In this document: positions 45,555 through 55,031 of the stretch, in pieces | How the letters are laid out: every line of letters begins with the position of its first letter | How positions within the stretch are numbered: the first letter of the stretch is position 1 | DNA from: Sphingobacteriales bacterium | Lineage (GTDB): Bacteria; Bacteroidota; Bacteroidia; Chitinophagales; Chitinophagaceae | DNA: 64,000 nt | Direction of reading: 5' to 3' | NCBI GenBank assembly: GCA_024642285.1 | Contig: JAHEBJ010000005.1 | Span: 19,972-83,971, forward strand | The notes under the pieces: model-generated | Databases searched by the model: none | What the model was told of the DNA's origin: nothing | Seen by the model: only the letters and a program-made list of their open reading frames with translations | Translations under genes and position numbers: made by a program

Positions 45555-46976
45555 ATGGAGATATTACATGTAAGTGCCGAGTGTTACCCTTATGCTAAAG
45601 TTGGCGGATTGGCTGACGTGGTTGGCACGTTACCTAAATATCAACAGGAGCTGGGGAATATTGCAAAAGTGGTGGTACCTATGCACCGCACTAAATTTTT
45701 GTATGAGAATGAATGGACAGTAGAACATAAGGGTAGTATCAACATGGGCGACAGGTATTTAGATTATACCATCATTAAAGAAAAAACCAATAAACTTGAT
45801 TTCGATCTTTACTGCGTAGATATTTACGGACTCCTGGACCGTGAAAATGTGTACAGCTACGATGATGATACGGAACGCTTCACTGCCTTCCAGATATCAG
45901 TAGTGGACTGGTTATCGCATTGGGAGCACCGGCCGGATGTAGTGCATATTCACGATCATCATACAGGGCTAATTCCGTTTATGATGAGACATTGTTTTGC
46001 GTACAAGCATCTTTCAGAAATACCAACAGTGCTTACTATTCATAACGCTCAATACCAGGGCTGGATGAGTTGGGATAATAGTAATTATATTCCTGACTGG
46101 GATACCTGGCAGTGGGGATTGCTGGACTGGGACAATATGATTAACCCGCTTGCCTGTGCAGTAAAATGTGCCGACAGGGTAACCACAGTTAGTCCGAGCT
46201 ATATGGAAGAACTGACCACAGATGCAAATGGCCTGGAGGAATTATTTGTAAGTGAAAAATTGAAATGCTCAGGAATTTTAAATGGTATTGATACCAAGGT
46301 GTGGGATCCTGCATCAGATACTTACATACTTGATAATTTTTCGGCAGAAGATGCTGCCGCAGGGAAATTGCTGAACAAGAAAAAACTTTGTAAGGATTTT
46401 AATCTTGACGTAAAAAAACCTCTGTTTGTTTTTATTGGCCGGTTGGTTGCTGATAAAGCTGCCGATCTTTTGCCACGGGCTATATATGATTCGCTGAATC
46501 AGCTGGGTAATAAAATGAACTTTTTAGTTTTAGGTAGCGGCAATACAAACATTGAAAATCAGTTAGAAGGATTAATTGGAAATTTTACAGGGTTTTATAA
46601 TGCAAAGATCGGTTACAACGAAAAGCTCAGTCACCAGATGTATGCCGGTGCTGATTTTATTTTGATGCCCAGCAGGGTAGAGCCCTGCGGCCTTAACCAG
46701 ATGTATGCACTGCGGTATGGTACCATTCCCATTGTGCGCAGCACCGGAGGTTTAAAAGATACGGTTGTTGATTTTGGAGAGGAAAAAGGGTTTGGCATAA
46801 GGTTTAATAATGCTGCTGTTTGGGATATTACTTACTCTATTCACAGAGCAGTAGAATTGTACGATGATAAAGAAAAAATGACCGAAATTCGTAACCAGAT
46901 TATGAAGATCGATAACAGTTGGGAAAAAAGTGCAGAAAAATATATTGCTTTATATAAAGCAACACAATTAATTTAA
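45555..46976 (+). CDS. glgA: Glycogen synthase (GT5)
   Basis: This 473-residue enzyme transfers glucose from ADP-glucose to the glycogen chain. The ADP-glucose-binding motif KVGGLADVVGTLP starts at K15. The C-terminal half has SGILNGIDTKVWDP, FIGRLVADKAADLLP and the GT5 motif PSRVEPCGLNQMYALRYGT with the following STGGLKDTV. It stands 5 nt upstream of glgC, so the two are cotranscribed and perhaps translationally coupled. It is divergent from the FucP-type transporter. Confidence 0.95.
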   Translation: MEILHVSAECYPYAKVGGLADVVGTLPKYQQELGNIAKVVVPMHRTKFLYENEWTVEHKGSINMGDRYLDYTIIKEKTNKLDFDLYCVDIYGLLDRENVYSYDDDTERFTAFQISVVDWLSHWEHRPDVVHIHDHHTGLIPFMMRHCFAYKHLSEIPTVLTIHNAQYQGWMSWDNSNYIPDWDTWQWGLLDWDNMINPLACAVKCADRVTTVSPSYMEELTTDANGLEELFVSEKLKCSGILNGIDTKVWDPASDTYILDNFSAEDAAAGKLLNKKKLCKDFNLDVKKPLFVFIGRLVADKAADLLPRAIYDSLNQLGNKMNFLVLGSGNTNIENQLEGLIGNFTGFYNAKIGYNEKLSHQMYAGADFILMPSRVEPCGLNQMYALRYGTIPIVRSTGGLKDTVVDFGEEKGFGIRFNNAAVWDITYSIHRAVELYDDKEKMTEIRNQIMKIDNSWEKSAEKYIALYKATQLI

Positions 46977-46981
46977 TTTTT

Positions 46982-48259
46982 ATGATCAGTAAATCAATAG
47001 TGGCTGTAATATTAGGTGGCGGTGCAGGAAGTCGTTTATACCCTCTCACATCAACCCGAAGTAAACCTGCGGTACCGATTGGCGGTAAATACCGGCTTGT
47101 TGATATTCCTATTTCCAATTGTATCAATTCAGATATCAATCGCATGTTTGTGCTAACACAGTACAACTCTGCATCGCTGAACAAGCATATAAAAAATGCT
47201 TACCAGTTCAGTAATTTCAGCAGTGGTTTCGTAGATATCCTGGCTGCCGAACAAACTCCCGACAGTTTGGGCTGGTTCCAGGGTACGGCAGATGCTGTAA
47301 GACAATCGCTAAAACATATTGGCAACAACGATTTTGAATACGTACTCATTTTAAGTGGCGATCAATTATACCAGATGGATTTTAGGGAAATGTTTCAAAA
47401 CCATATTGATAAAGGCGCCGATATTTCAATCGCCACCATTCCTGTTGGCGACAGGGAAGCCCCCGAGTTTGGTGTTTTAAAGACTAATAACGACAATTTT
47501 ATCACTTCTTTTATAGAAAAACCGGCAAAGGAATTATTACCTGATTGGGAGAGTGATACGGGTGAAGAAATGAAAGAACAGGGGAGAAAATACCTGGCAT
47601 CGATGGGTATTTATATTTTCAACCGCAAATTTTTGTTCGACCAATTACTGGTAGAAAAAAAAGATGCAACTGATTTTGGCAAGGAGATCATACCGGCCTC
47701 AATTAATAAGCAAAAAGTTGTGAGCTACCAATACGATGGATATTGGACAGATATTGGAAATATTTACTCATTTTATGAAGCTAACCTTGCTTTAACGTTA
47801 GAGATACCTCCGTTTAATTTATTTGATAATACCAAAGCTATATTTAGCAGGGCACGTATGCTGCCACCCATGAAGATCGCCAACACGCAGGTCGTAAGCA
47901 GCATTCTTGCGGAAGGTTCAATTATTCATGCCTCCAAAATTGTCAACAGCGTTATTGGTATTCGTACCCGAATTGGCGTTGATACGGTGATACTCGATTC
48001 ATACCTGATGGGATGCGATTATTATGAAACCATTGCCGAAATGGCTCACTCTCTTGAGAGAGGAATTCCTAAGTTGGGAATTGGCGAAAGATGCCATATT
48101 GAAAAAGTGTTGCTGGATAAGGATTGCAGAATTGGAAATGATGTGACGATAAAAGGTGGGCCTCATTTAGAAGATATCGATCATGCATTGTATGCCGTAA
48201 AAGACGGAATTGTGGTGGTAAAGAAAAGAGCCATCATACCGGATGGGTTTACAATCTAA
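46982..48259 (+). CDS. glgC: Glucose-1-phosphate adenylyltransferase
   Basis: This 425-residue enzyme makes ADP-glucose, the donor for glycogen synthesis. GGGAGSRLYPLTSTRSKPAVPIGG holds the nucleotide-binding signature near residue 11 (shown in part), SGDQLYQMD near residue 123 holds the catalytic Asp, and IEKPAKE follows. The C-terminal beta-helix (about 300-425) carries the allosteric region. It is the second gene of a glgA-glgC pair and converges on the GLPGLI gene with a 10-nt gap. Confidence 0.95.
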   Translation: MISKSIVAVILGGGAGSRLYPLTSTRSKPAVPIGGKYRLVDIPISNCINSDINRMFVLTQYNSASLNKHIKNAYQFSNFSSGFVDILAAEQTPDSLGWFQGTADAVRQSLKHIGNNDFEYVLILSGDQLYQMDFREMFQNHIDKGADISIATIPVGDREAPEFGVLKTNNDNFITSFIEKPAKELLPDWESDTGEEMKEQGRKYLASMGIYIFNRKFLFDQLLVEKKDATDFGKEIIPASINKQKVVSYQYDGYWTDIGNIYSFYEANLALTLEIPPFNLFDNTKAIFSRARMLPPMKIANTQVVSSILAEGSIIHASKIVNSVIGIRTRIGVDTVILDSYLMGCDYYETIAEMAHSLERGIPKLGIGERCHIEKVLLDKDCRIGNDVTIKGGPHLEDIDHALYAVKDGIVVVKKRAIIPDGFTI

Positions 48260-48269
48260 GACAAACTGT

Positions 48270-48995
48270 TTATAAGAACATATTCCATACGGCCTGTTGA
48301 CCGTAAGATCCCCAGTCTTTTGTTGCATTCAGTATAGTGCTTTCAAGCTCTTTGGGTTTTTTCTTTTTGCCCTTTCCCGGAGGAACAATAATAGCATAAT
48401 TAACTCCGTTGACAATGATCTTGTTTGCCACCCAACTGCTGTACATACGTGGAATAGTGATCCCCAGAATCATTCCGGGTAATCCATGAATTCCCATCGG
48501 CCCGCCGCTGACCATTATCTCATCGGTATAAAAAGCAAAAACATAAACACTGTCAAATAAAACACCTACCGCTTTTCGGCAGTTAAATCCGGCAATGTTA
48601 CGGCTCTCGTTGGTCATTTTCCAATCGATGGTCAACAGGCTGTCGGACAGAATATAAGTATCGCCAAAAATATTTTTCTGCTGAATGAACTTTTCATTTT
48701 CATAATCGCTGTACCAGATCGCCTCTTCACCTGCATCATTCCCAAATAGCGATTTTGCTTTCTCCTCTTTACGGTTAAACAGGTAGATACCTTTGCCGTT
48801 ATTAAACGTAAGTTGATAATAGCTTGTTGATAATTTTGAAATTTTATCTTTAAACATTTCTGCAAATTGGCTTTCACCCATGGCTTTATGATTGTTCACT
48901 ACCACGGTATATTCAATCAGCCCTTTGTCAATGAAATTTTGCGCTTGCGAACTGGTACAGGTAATTACAGCAATTAATATAATGATGTATCTCAT
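48270..48995 (-). CDS. GLPGLI family exported protein
   Basis: This 241-residue protein has a signal peptide (cleavage near residue 19, SSQAQ) and the family hallmark GIHGLPGMILG near residue 172. GLPGLI proteins are exported and found in Bacteroidota, usually next to a receptor-like outer-membrane protein. Here that neighbour ends 10 nt upstream on the same strand. Their function is unknown; a periplasmic helper of the receptor is plausible. Confidence 0.9.
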   Translation of the reverse strand: MRYIIILIAVITCTSSQAQNFIDKGLIEYTVVVNNHKAMGESQFAEMFKDKISKLSTSYYQLTFNNGKGIYLFNRKEEKAKSLFGNDAGEEAIWYSDYENEKFIQQKNIFGDTYILSDSLLTIDWKMTNESRNIAGFNCRKAVGVLFDSVYVFAFYTDEIMVSGGPMGIHGLPGMILGITIPRMYSSWVANKIIVNGVNYAIIVPPGKGKKKKPKELESTILNATKDWGSYGQQAVWNMFL

Positions 48996-49005
48996 AAATT
49001 ATTTA

Positions 49006-51771
49006 TTAGAAGAACCCTTTTGCAGGAGCCCCGTTTTTCGAAAAATTCCAGGTTACGGTCAGCATCCAGAATCTCTTCAATGTAGTATAAAAAGATTCGG
49101 AGTAACGAAATTCCGTAAAAGATCTTTCGTATCCTCTGCGTTCATTCAATATGTCGTTGACGGATACAGATGCTTCCAACGCATTTTTTAGGAAACTCCT
49201 TTTCAATGCTGCGTTCCATATGGTAAAACTATTCTTTGTTGGGAAACGTGGATCAACTTGTTTGGCACGAAAGTTTACATCAGTTTCTATTCTGAATTTC
49301 GCAGGAAGTGTTATTTTTAAATCTACATTTGAAGATACCTGCCAGTAATTGGCAAGTGCATCGGAATTTAAAGTGCTTTTGGAATTCACACGGCTTATTC
49401 CGGGATTAATGGATACCTCATATTTATTCTCTTTTTCTTTACTAACACCGAAATTCAAACTGTAAGTTGAATTTGTGTTAAATGCCTTTTGACCATTAAA
49501 GAATGATACCATTCTTGCCAGGTTTATGTTAGGGCCGATAGTTAGCTTAATATTGTGTTTTTTAATTTTGAAATTATAGTTTGAATACAAGCTAAAGTAA
49601 AAATTGCCATCAGCATTTACTGTTTTGTAAGTTGATTTACCAAAATTATCAAGGGTTCGCTCGTTCACAAATGCATCCTGTGTAATATTTCCATAAATGC
49701 CTACCCACAGTCCTTTTTCCTGAAGCACATTGTAAAAATTATAATTCATATTAATTGAGTGGGTAAAAGATTGGTTCAAATCCGGATTGCCAATGTACTG
49801 GTTCAACTGGTCGGTGTTATCAACAATTGGCTGAAGTTGATTAATTGTTGGAGCAGTGGTGTTTCCGTTATAATTAAGCCTTACACCTGCATATCCTTTT
49901 AACTTAATAAACAAGGTAGCTGAGGGGAAGAAGTTGGTAAAATTATATTTCCGCACTAATCCTGTTGTAAGGTTATCCTGTTCAAAATGACTCAACGAAA
50001 CTGACGTACCCACGCTAAAATTGTATTGCTTTGCAACGTACCTCACACTTGCACCCGGTCGGTTATTGGATTGGTTAAACAAAAACGAATTTGTCAGCGA
50101 ATCAACAGGTGTAATGTATTTTGAATTGATGTCTTTCGAAAAACTCAGTCGGTCGTTTTTATTAGCCGAATAACTGTACATGTATGTAAATGACAAAAAC
50201 CATTCTTTCGACAGTGGCTCGGTATACGTAATATTTGCCGAGATGGTATTGGTGTTGTCATTCCTTATATTTTTTTGGTCAATGGTATCGTTATAAGTTG
50301 GTGTTCCGCCAAAATAATAATCGTTTTCGGAATACAGAAAGTTTTCGTTTTTCGAATCCACCAGGTTGTAGGCCAGATTAGCGGTTAACGTGCGGCCTTG
50401 TTTTTTAAACTTATGTTTCCACAACAGGGCTGAATTCAGAGATGAATTATCTACATCACTGTTGGTGTTGCGGATAATATTATTAATTGGTGAATTTTTA
50501 TCACTAATTGACTCCTGGGTATAATTACTGTTTGTTTTTGTATTGTTTAAATTTCCTCTTGCTGTAAATTTTATAGAGTTGTTCGAATCGATATTGGCTT
50601 CAAATGTAAGGTTCAGACTTTGTTTCAGTTTTGTTGAAAAGCCTTCTGTTACACTATTAGAATTGAATGAAGAGTCGCCGGTAAAATTTGTAGTGAAGTT
50701 TTGCTGGGTATTCGGGCTGTTTACTTTGGTAATTTTATAACCTGCATTTACCGACTGTTTACTGTTATTGAATTTATTACTGTAATGCAAACCGCCATTC
50801 CAGTTCTGTGGAATACCACCACGGCCGTTATAGTAGCTGTCATCATCACCAGAATTCGTAATCATTACGCCTCCATCATCCATCATCTCCACATTTGAAT
50901 TGTCGCTCCCATAATTCTGATTATCCCTCCAGTCTAAATTGGTCTGACCGGTATTGCTCATTATCCCATAGCCGGCCAACTTACGTTTTCCTTTAAATGC
51001 ATTGACCATAATACTGTTATTATAATAGTTGCTGAAATCTGTGCCAGCTTCGGCTTTGCCAAAATATCCCTTTTTAGCATTGTCCTTCAATTTAAGATTG
51101 ATGGTTTTATCTTTTATGCCGTCATCAATACCTGTAAACGTTGCCTGGTCACTTTTTTTATCATACACTTCCACTTCTTTCACTACATCGGCTCTTAAAT
51201 TTTTTGTAGCAATGCCGGGGTCATCACCAAAAAACTCTTCGCCATCAACTAAAACTTTTTTTACCTGTTCGCCCATGGCGGTAATCTTACCGTCTTTATC
51301 AACCTGTATGCCCGGAAGTTTTTTCAAAAGCTCTTCCACATTGGCTCCTGCTCTTACCCTGAAGCTGTCGGCAGTGTAAATAGTTGTGTCGCCCTTTATT
51401 TTTATTGGTGTTCCGCTCTTAATAATTACTTCTTCCAGTAATTTGCTTTTGGAGGTGAGTGCAATGAGTGGAATTCTAGATTGAGCCTGAGTAACGCTTT
51501 CAGTCATTATCACATCCGCAAAATAAGGATGTGTACTCATGATGATATATTCTCCTGCTTTTATGTTGCCGATGGAAAATTTACCATTTACATCCGTCCT
51601 CGTAAATTTATATAAAATCGAATCCTGTGTATGCAACATAGCAATCACCGCATTTTGAACCGGTTTGTTTTGCAGGGTATCTTCCACCTTCCCCGATAGG
51701 GAAACAGTTTGTGCCTGAACATTTACAAACGCAAATAAGGTTAAAAGTAAAATAAAAGTTAGCTTAGGCAT
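49006..51771 (-). CDS. Outer-membrane beta-barrel protein with carboxypeptidase-like domain (TonB-receptor-like)
   Basis: This 921-residue protein has a signal peptide (cleavage near residue 21, NVQAQ), a carboxypeptidase-like regulatory domain (about 22-105), a plug domain (about 115-220; LLKKLPGIQVDKDGKITAMG and KVLVDGEEFFGDDPGIATKNL), and an outer-membrane barrel of the OMP_b-brl_3 type. I use the ATG at 51771 as it opens the signal peptide. It pairs with the GLPGLI gene 10 nt downstream, as elsewhere in Bacteroidota. The pair interrupts the glycogen genes but lies on the opposite strand, so it is probably a separate unit. The ligand is unknown. Confidence 0.9.
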   Translation of the reverse strand: MPKLTFILLLTLFAFVNVQAQTVSLSGKVEDTLQNKPVQNAVIAMLHTQDSILYKFTRTDVNGKFSIGNIKAGEYIIMSTHPYFADVIMTESVTQAQSRIPLIALTSKSKLLEEVIIKSGTPIKIKGDTTIYTADSFRVRAGANVEELLKKLPGIQVDKDGKITAMGEQVKKVLVDGEEFFGDDPGIATKNLRADVVKEVEVYDKKSDQATFTGIDDGIKDKTINLKLKDNAKKGYFGKAEAGTDFSNYYNNSIMVNAFKGKRKLAGYGIMSNTGQTNLDWRDNQNYGSDNSNVEMMDDGGVMITNSGDDDSYYNGRGGIPQNWNGGLHYSNKFNNSKQSVNAGYKITKVNSPNTQQNFTTNFTGDSSFNSNSVTEGFSTKLKQSLNLTFEANIDSNNSIKFTARGNLNNTKTNSNYTQESISDKNSPINNIIRNTNSDVDNSSLNSALLWKHKFKKQGRTLTANLAYNLVDSKNENFLYSENDYYFGGTPTYNDTIDQKNIRNDNTNTISANITYTEPLSKEWFLSFTYMYSYSANKNDRLSFSKDINSKYITPVDSLTNSFLFNQSNNRPGASVRYVAKQYNFSVGTSVSLSHFEQDNLTTGLVRKYNFTNFFPSATLFIKLKGYAGVRLNYNGNTTAPTINQLQPIVDNTDQLNQYIGNPDLNQSFTHSINMNYNFYNVLQEKGLWVGIYGNITQDAFVNERTLDNFGKSTYKTVNADGNFYFSLYSNYNFKIKKHNIKLTIGPNINLARMVSFFNGQKAFNTNSTYSLNFGVSKEKENKYEVSINPGISRVNSKSTLNSDALANYWQVSSNVDLKITLPAKFRIETDVNFRAKQVDPRFPTKNSFTIWNAALKRSFLKNALEASVSVNDILNERRGYERSFTEFRYSESFYTTLKRFWMLTVTWNFSKNGAPAKGFF

Positions 51772-51907
51772 TGAACAGTTAAGTTGCAATAAGAAGTCAA
51801 TATTAAAGTTGGTGGATTTAAATGTGACAGACTTATTATCTTGTCGTAAAATTACGTTAATTTAAATTTCAATATTTAAAAGCGCTTACTTAAAGCTATT
51901 TATATAA

Positions 51908-53917
51908 ATGGCAGCAAACAAAAGACAATTGGCAAAAAACAGCAGCCCAAATAAAAAGGATAAAGCGGTAGCTGTTGTTCCAAAATATGAGGATGAACAT
52001 TTTGTTGATTCCAAAAAACCGGTTTGGAATTATTCTTTGTTCACCGATGAGGACATTACCAACTTCCGCAACGGTACCTTTTACAATGGGTATGAAAAAT
52101 TTGGTAGTCACTACAGGGTAGTATTGAATACACCCGGGTTTTATTTTGCTGTGTGGGCGCCAAATGCCAGCCGGGTTTCGGTTCTAGGCAATTTTAATGG
52201 CTGGAAAAATAGACTTCATCCGTTGTTTGTGCGGCTGGACAAATCGGGAATATGGGAAGGATTTATTCCACATTTTAAAAAAGGCGATGCCTACAAATAT
52301 TATATCAAAGGCTTTAAAGGCGCCGAAACAAAAAAAGCAGATCCTTACGGCCAGTTTAGCGAACTGAGACCTGCAACCGCTTCTCTCAGCTGGACCAGCG
52401 AGCATAAATGGAAGGATGCTGCATGGATGCGGAAAAGAAAAAAGCACAACTCGCTTAAAGCGCCATGGAGTGTTTACGAAGTGCATATGGGCAGCTGGAT
52501 GCGGCCCGTAAAAACCGACGAAGAAAGTTTCAACAGTTATGTTCAACTTAAAGAGCACCTGGTGCCATATGTTAAGAAAATGGGATTTACTCATGTGGAG
52601 TTAATGCCTGTTATGGAATTTCCGTTCGACGGAAGTTGGGGGTACCAGGGCACCGGCTATTTTGCTGCTACTTCCCGTTTTGGAACTCCGGATGACTTCA
52701 GAGATCTTGTTGACGCTTTTCATCAGGAGGATATTGGCGTTATTCTCGACTGGGTGCCATCGCATTTCCCTTACGATGCACATGGCCTTTTTATGTTTGA
52801 TGGAACGCATACCTATGAGTATGGCGATATGCAAAAGGGTTATCACCCCGACTGGAACAGTTATATTTTTAATTATGAAAGGGGAGAAGTCCGGTCGTTT
52901 TTGATCAGCAGTGCAAGATTCTGGCTCGATCAGTTTCATGTGGACGGGTTAAGAGTTGATGCAGTAAACTCTGTACTTCGCCTGGATTATTCCCGAAAAG
53001 AAGGACAATGGAAACCCAATAAATTCGGCGGCAACGGAAACCTTGAAGCGATTGAATTCATTAAACAATTTAATGAAACCGTTTATCGTGATTTCCCTGA
53101 TGTGCAAACTATTGCAGAAGAAGCCAGCGACTGGCCTAAAATTTCCAAACCAACAACTGAAGGTGGCTTGGGTTTTGGAATGAAGTGGATGATGGGCTGG
53201 ATGCATGATACATTGGACTACTTTAAGATGGATCCCATCATGCGGCAGTTTCAGCAGGATAAGTTTTCTTTCAGCATGATGTATTACTACGACGAGAATT
53301 TTATGTTGCCGTTTAGCCATGATGAAGTTGTTCACGGCAAGAGTCCGATGGTTTATAAAATGCCCGGCGATGAATGGCAGAAATTTGCAAACCTGCGCCT
53401 TTTATATACCTACATGTTTACCCATCCAGGAGCAAAACTTTTGTTTATGGGAAATGAGTTTGCTCAAACAACCGAATGGAATTATAAAACAGAACTTGAA
53501 TGGCCGCTGTTGAAATTTGATTGCCATCAGCAAATGCAGGATTGTGTTATAGACTTGAATCAGCTTTACAGAAAAGAACCAGCGTTATATGAGTTGCAGT
53601 TTGATCCAAAAGGCTTTCAATGGGTTGATCTTGATCATAGGCCCGAATCAGTGATTGTGTATATGCGAAAAGGTAAGAAGAAAAAAGACAATATACTCGT
53701 CATTTTGAATATGACACCCGTAGTACGACGGGATTGGGTCGTTAAGGTAAAAGGAAAGGCAAGCTGGACGGAGATCTTCAATAGCGATGCTGAAAAATAC
53801 TGGGGCGCCGGAAAAGTTTTCAACCCTTCTCCCGAAATAAAATTGGTTGATAAAAAAAGGCAGATTTATGAAATAAAAGTTCATCTTCCAGCGTTAGGAG
53901 GAGTAATATTCCGGTAA
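51908..53917 (+). CDS. glgB: 1,4-alpha-glucan branching enzyme
   Basis: This 669-residue GH13 enzyme makes the alpha-1,6 branches of glycogen. It has a CBM48 domain (about 60-150, with GFYFAVWAPNASRVSVLGNFNGW) and a catalytic barrel. The nucleophile is D351 in DGLRVDAVNS, the acid/base is E404 in TIAEEASDWP and the third carboxylate is D472 in FSHDEVVHGK; their spacing equals that of E. coli GlgB. The usual long N-terminal extension is shortened to about 55 residues. It lies 30 nt upstream of a TPR protein gene on the same strand. Confidence 0.96.
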   Translation: MAANKRQLAKNSSPNKKDKAVAVVPKYEDEHFVDSKKPVWNYSLFTDEDITNFRNGTFYNGYEKFGSHYRVVLNTPGFYFAVWAPNASRVSVLGNFNGWKNRLHPLFVRLDKSGIWEGFIPHFKKGDAYKYYIKGFKGAETKKADPYGQFSELRPATASLSWTSEHKWKDAAWMRKRKKHNSLKAPWSVYEVHMGSWMRPVKTDEESFNSYVQLKEHLVPYVKKMGFTHVELMPVMEFPFDGSWGYQGTGYFAATSRFGTPDDFRDLVDAFHQEDIGVILDWVPSHFPYDAHGLFMFDGTHTYEYGDMQKGYHPDWNSYIFNYERGEVRSFLISSARFWLDQFHVDGLRVDAVNSVLRLDYSRKEGQWKPNKFGGNGNLEAIEFIKQFNETVYRDFPDVQTIAEEASDWPKISKPTTEGGLGFGMKWMMGWMHDTLDYFKMDPIMRQFQQDKFSFSMMYYYDENFMLPFSHDEVVHGKSPMVYKMPGDEWQKFANLRLLYTYMFTHPGAKLLFMGNEFAQTTEWNYKTELEWPLLKFDCHQQMQDCVIDLNQLYRKEPALYELQFDPKGFQWVDLDHRPESVIVYMRKGKKKKDNILVILNMTPVVRRDWVVKVKGKASWTEIFNSDAEKYWGAGKVFNPSPEIKLVDKKRQIYEIKVHLPALGGVIFR

Positions 53918-53947
53918 TTGAGATAAATCTGTACCTAACCACATTCT

Positions 53948-54964
53948 ATGAAAAACACCATTACACTGTTGGTGCTGTTTGTATCTATTTCAACACGCTT
54001 GCAGGCAAACGACAGCGCTACTTACTATTTTAACAAAGGAATTGAAGAAAAGACAGCCAAACGCTACCTGGTTGCGTCAAATTATTTTGAACAGGCCATT
54101 AAGTTAAATCCTAATTACATCGAAGCTTTTGTAGAGAATGGAAGAGTAAACAAAGAAATGCGGCGTACCGATGAGTCGAAGGCGAATTTTGTAAGAGCTT
54201 TTGAGCTGGATAAAAACAACGAGTCGGCACTTATTGAGTTGATGGAATTATACTTCAACTACCGCCAGTTTGAAAAAGCTGTTGACATTGCCAAACAATG
54301 CAAAACCTGCGGCGACAAAGACCGTGTTATTGCCATGTCGTATTTCCAGATGGAAGATTATGGCAGTGCCGAGAAAATGTTGCTGACACTGGTAGAAAAG
54401 AACCCAATGGACGCTGAAGTTACCTATACGCTTGCCAGAACTTATCTTGAAATGGGACTTGAAGGAAAAGCAATTCCTTACTATGTTAAAGCACTTCAAC
54501 TGGAAGAAACCAAAGCCAAATGGCATTTAGAACTGGGGCTACTTTATTACAATAACAATAACTTCAAAAATTCTGTTGCCAGTTTTCTAAAGGCCGCAGA
54601 GCATGGAATAAACCGTACCAATGATTTTAATGAAAACCTGGGATTTGCATATATTTATGCAGGCGATGTAGCTAATGGCGAGATACTAATCAGCCAGATT
54701 ATTGCTCGTAAACCTGGTAACAAGGAATTATTGCGTGATGCTGCCCAGGCGTTTTACGATAGCAAAGCGTACGATAAATGCCTGAACTATTGCCAAAAAC
54801 TGATGGAGATGGATATGAAAGACGGGAAGGCATTATACCAGGCTGGACTTTGTTTTCAAAAGAAAGGCGAAGTATCACGTGGCCAGCAAATGTGTGATAA
54901 AGCAATTGAAATAGATCCATCGCTTAACAGTTTAAGGCACAAGAAAGGCGATATGGGAATGTAA
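53948..54964 (+). CDS. Exported TPR-repeat protein
   Basis: This 338-residue protein has a Sec signal peptide (cleavage near residue 20, LQA). The rest is a series of about eight tetratricopeptide repeats, seen from YLVASNYFEQAIKLNPNYIEA through to AIEIDPSLNSLR. TPR proteins mediate protein-protein contacts, here in the periplasm. It follows glgB closely, but no link to glycogen metabolism can be deduced. Its terminator hairpin overlaps the end of the convergent ctlX gene. Confidence 0.85.
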   Translation: MKNTITLLVLFVSISTRLQANDSATYYFNKGIEEKTAKRYLVASNYFEQAIKLNPNYIEAFVENGRVNKEMRRTDESKANFVRAFELDKNNESALIELMELYFNYRQFEKAVDIAKQCKTCGDKDRVIAMSYFQMEDYGSAEKMLLTLVEKNPMDAEVTYTLARTYLEMGLEGKAIPYYVKALQLEETKAKWHLELGLLYYNNNNFKNSVASFLKAAEHGINRTNDFNENLGFAYIYAGDVANGEILISQIIARKPGNKELLRDAAQAFYDSKAYDKCLNYCQKLMEMDMKDGKALYQAGLCFQKKGEVSRGQQMCDKAIEIDPSLNSLRHKKGDMGM

Positions 54965-55006
54965 AATGAACTTAGTTTTTTTGCGATTGATATTTTAAGT
55001 TAATAC

Positions 55007-55031
55007 CGGGAGTTTATCTCCCGTTTTTTTT
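55007..55031 (+). terminator. Intrinsic terminator of the TPR gene, inside the 3' end of ctlX
   Basis: CGGGAG (55007-55012) and CTCCCG (55018-55023) form a 6-bp stem with a TTTAT loop, followed by a run of eight T. The run lies in the last codons of the convergent ctlX gene. Confidence 0.75.
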
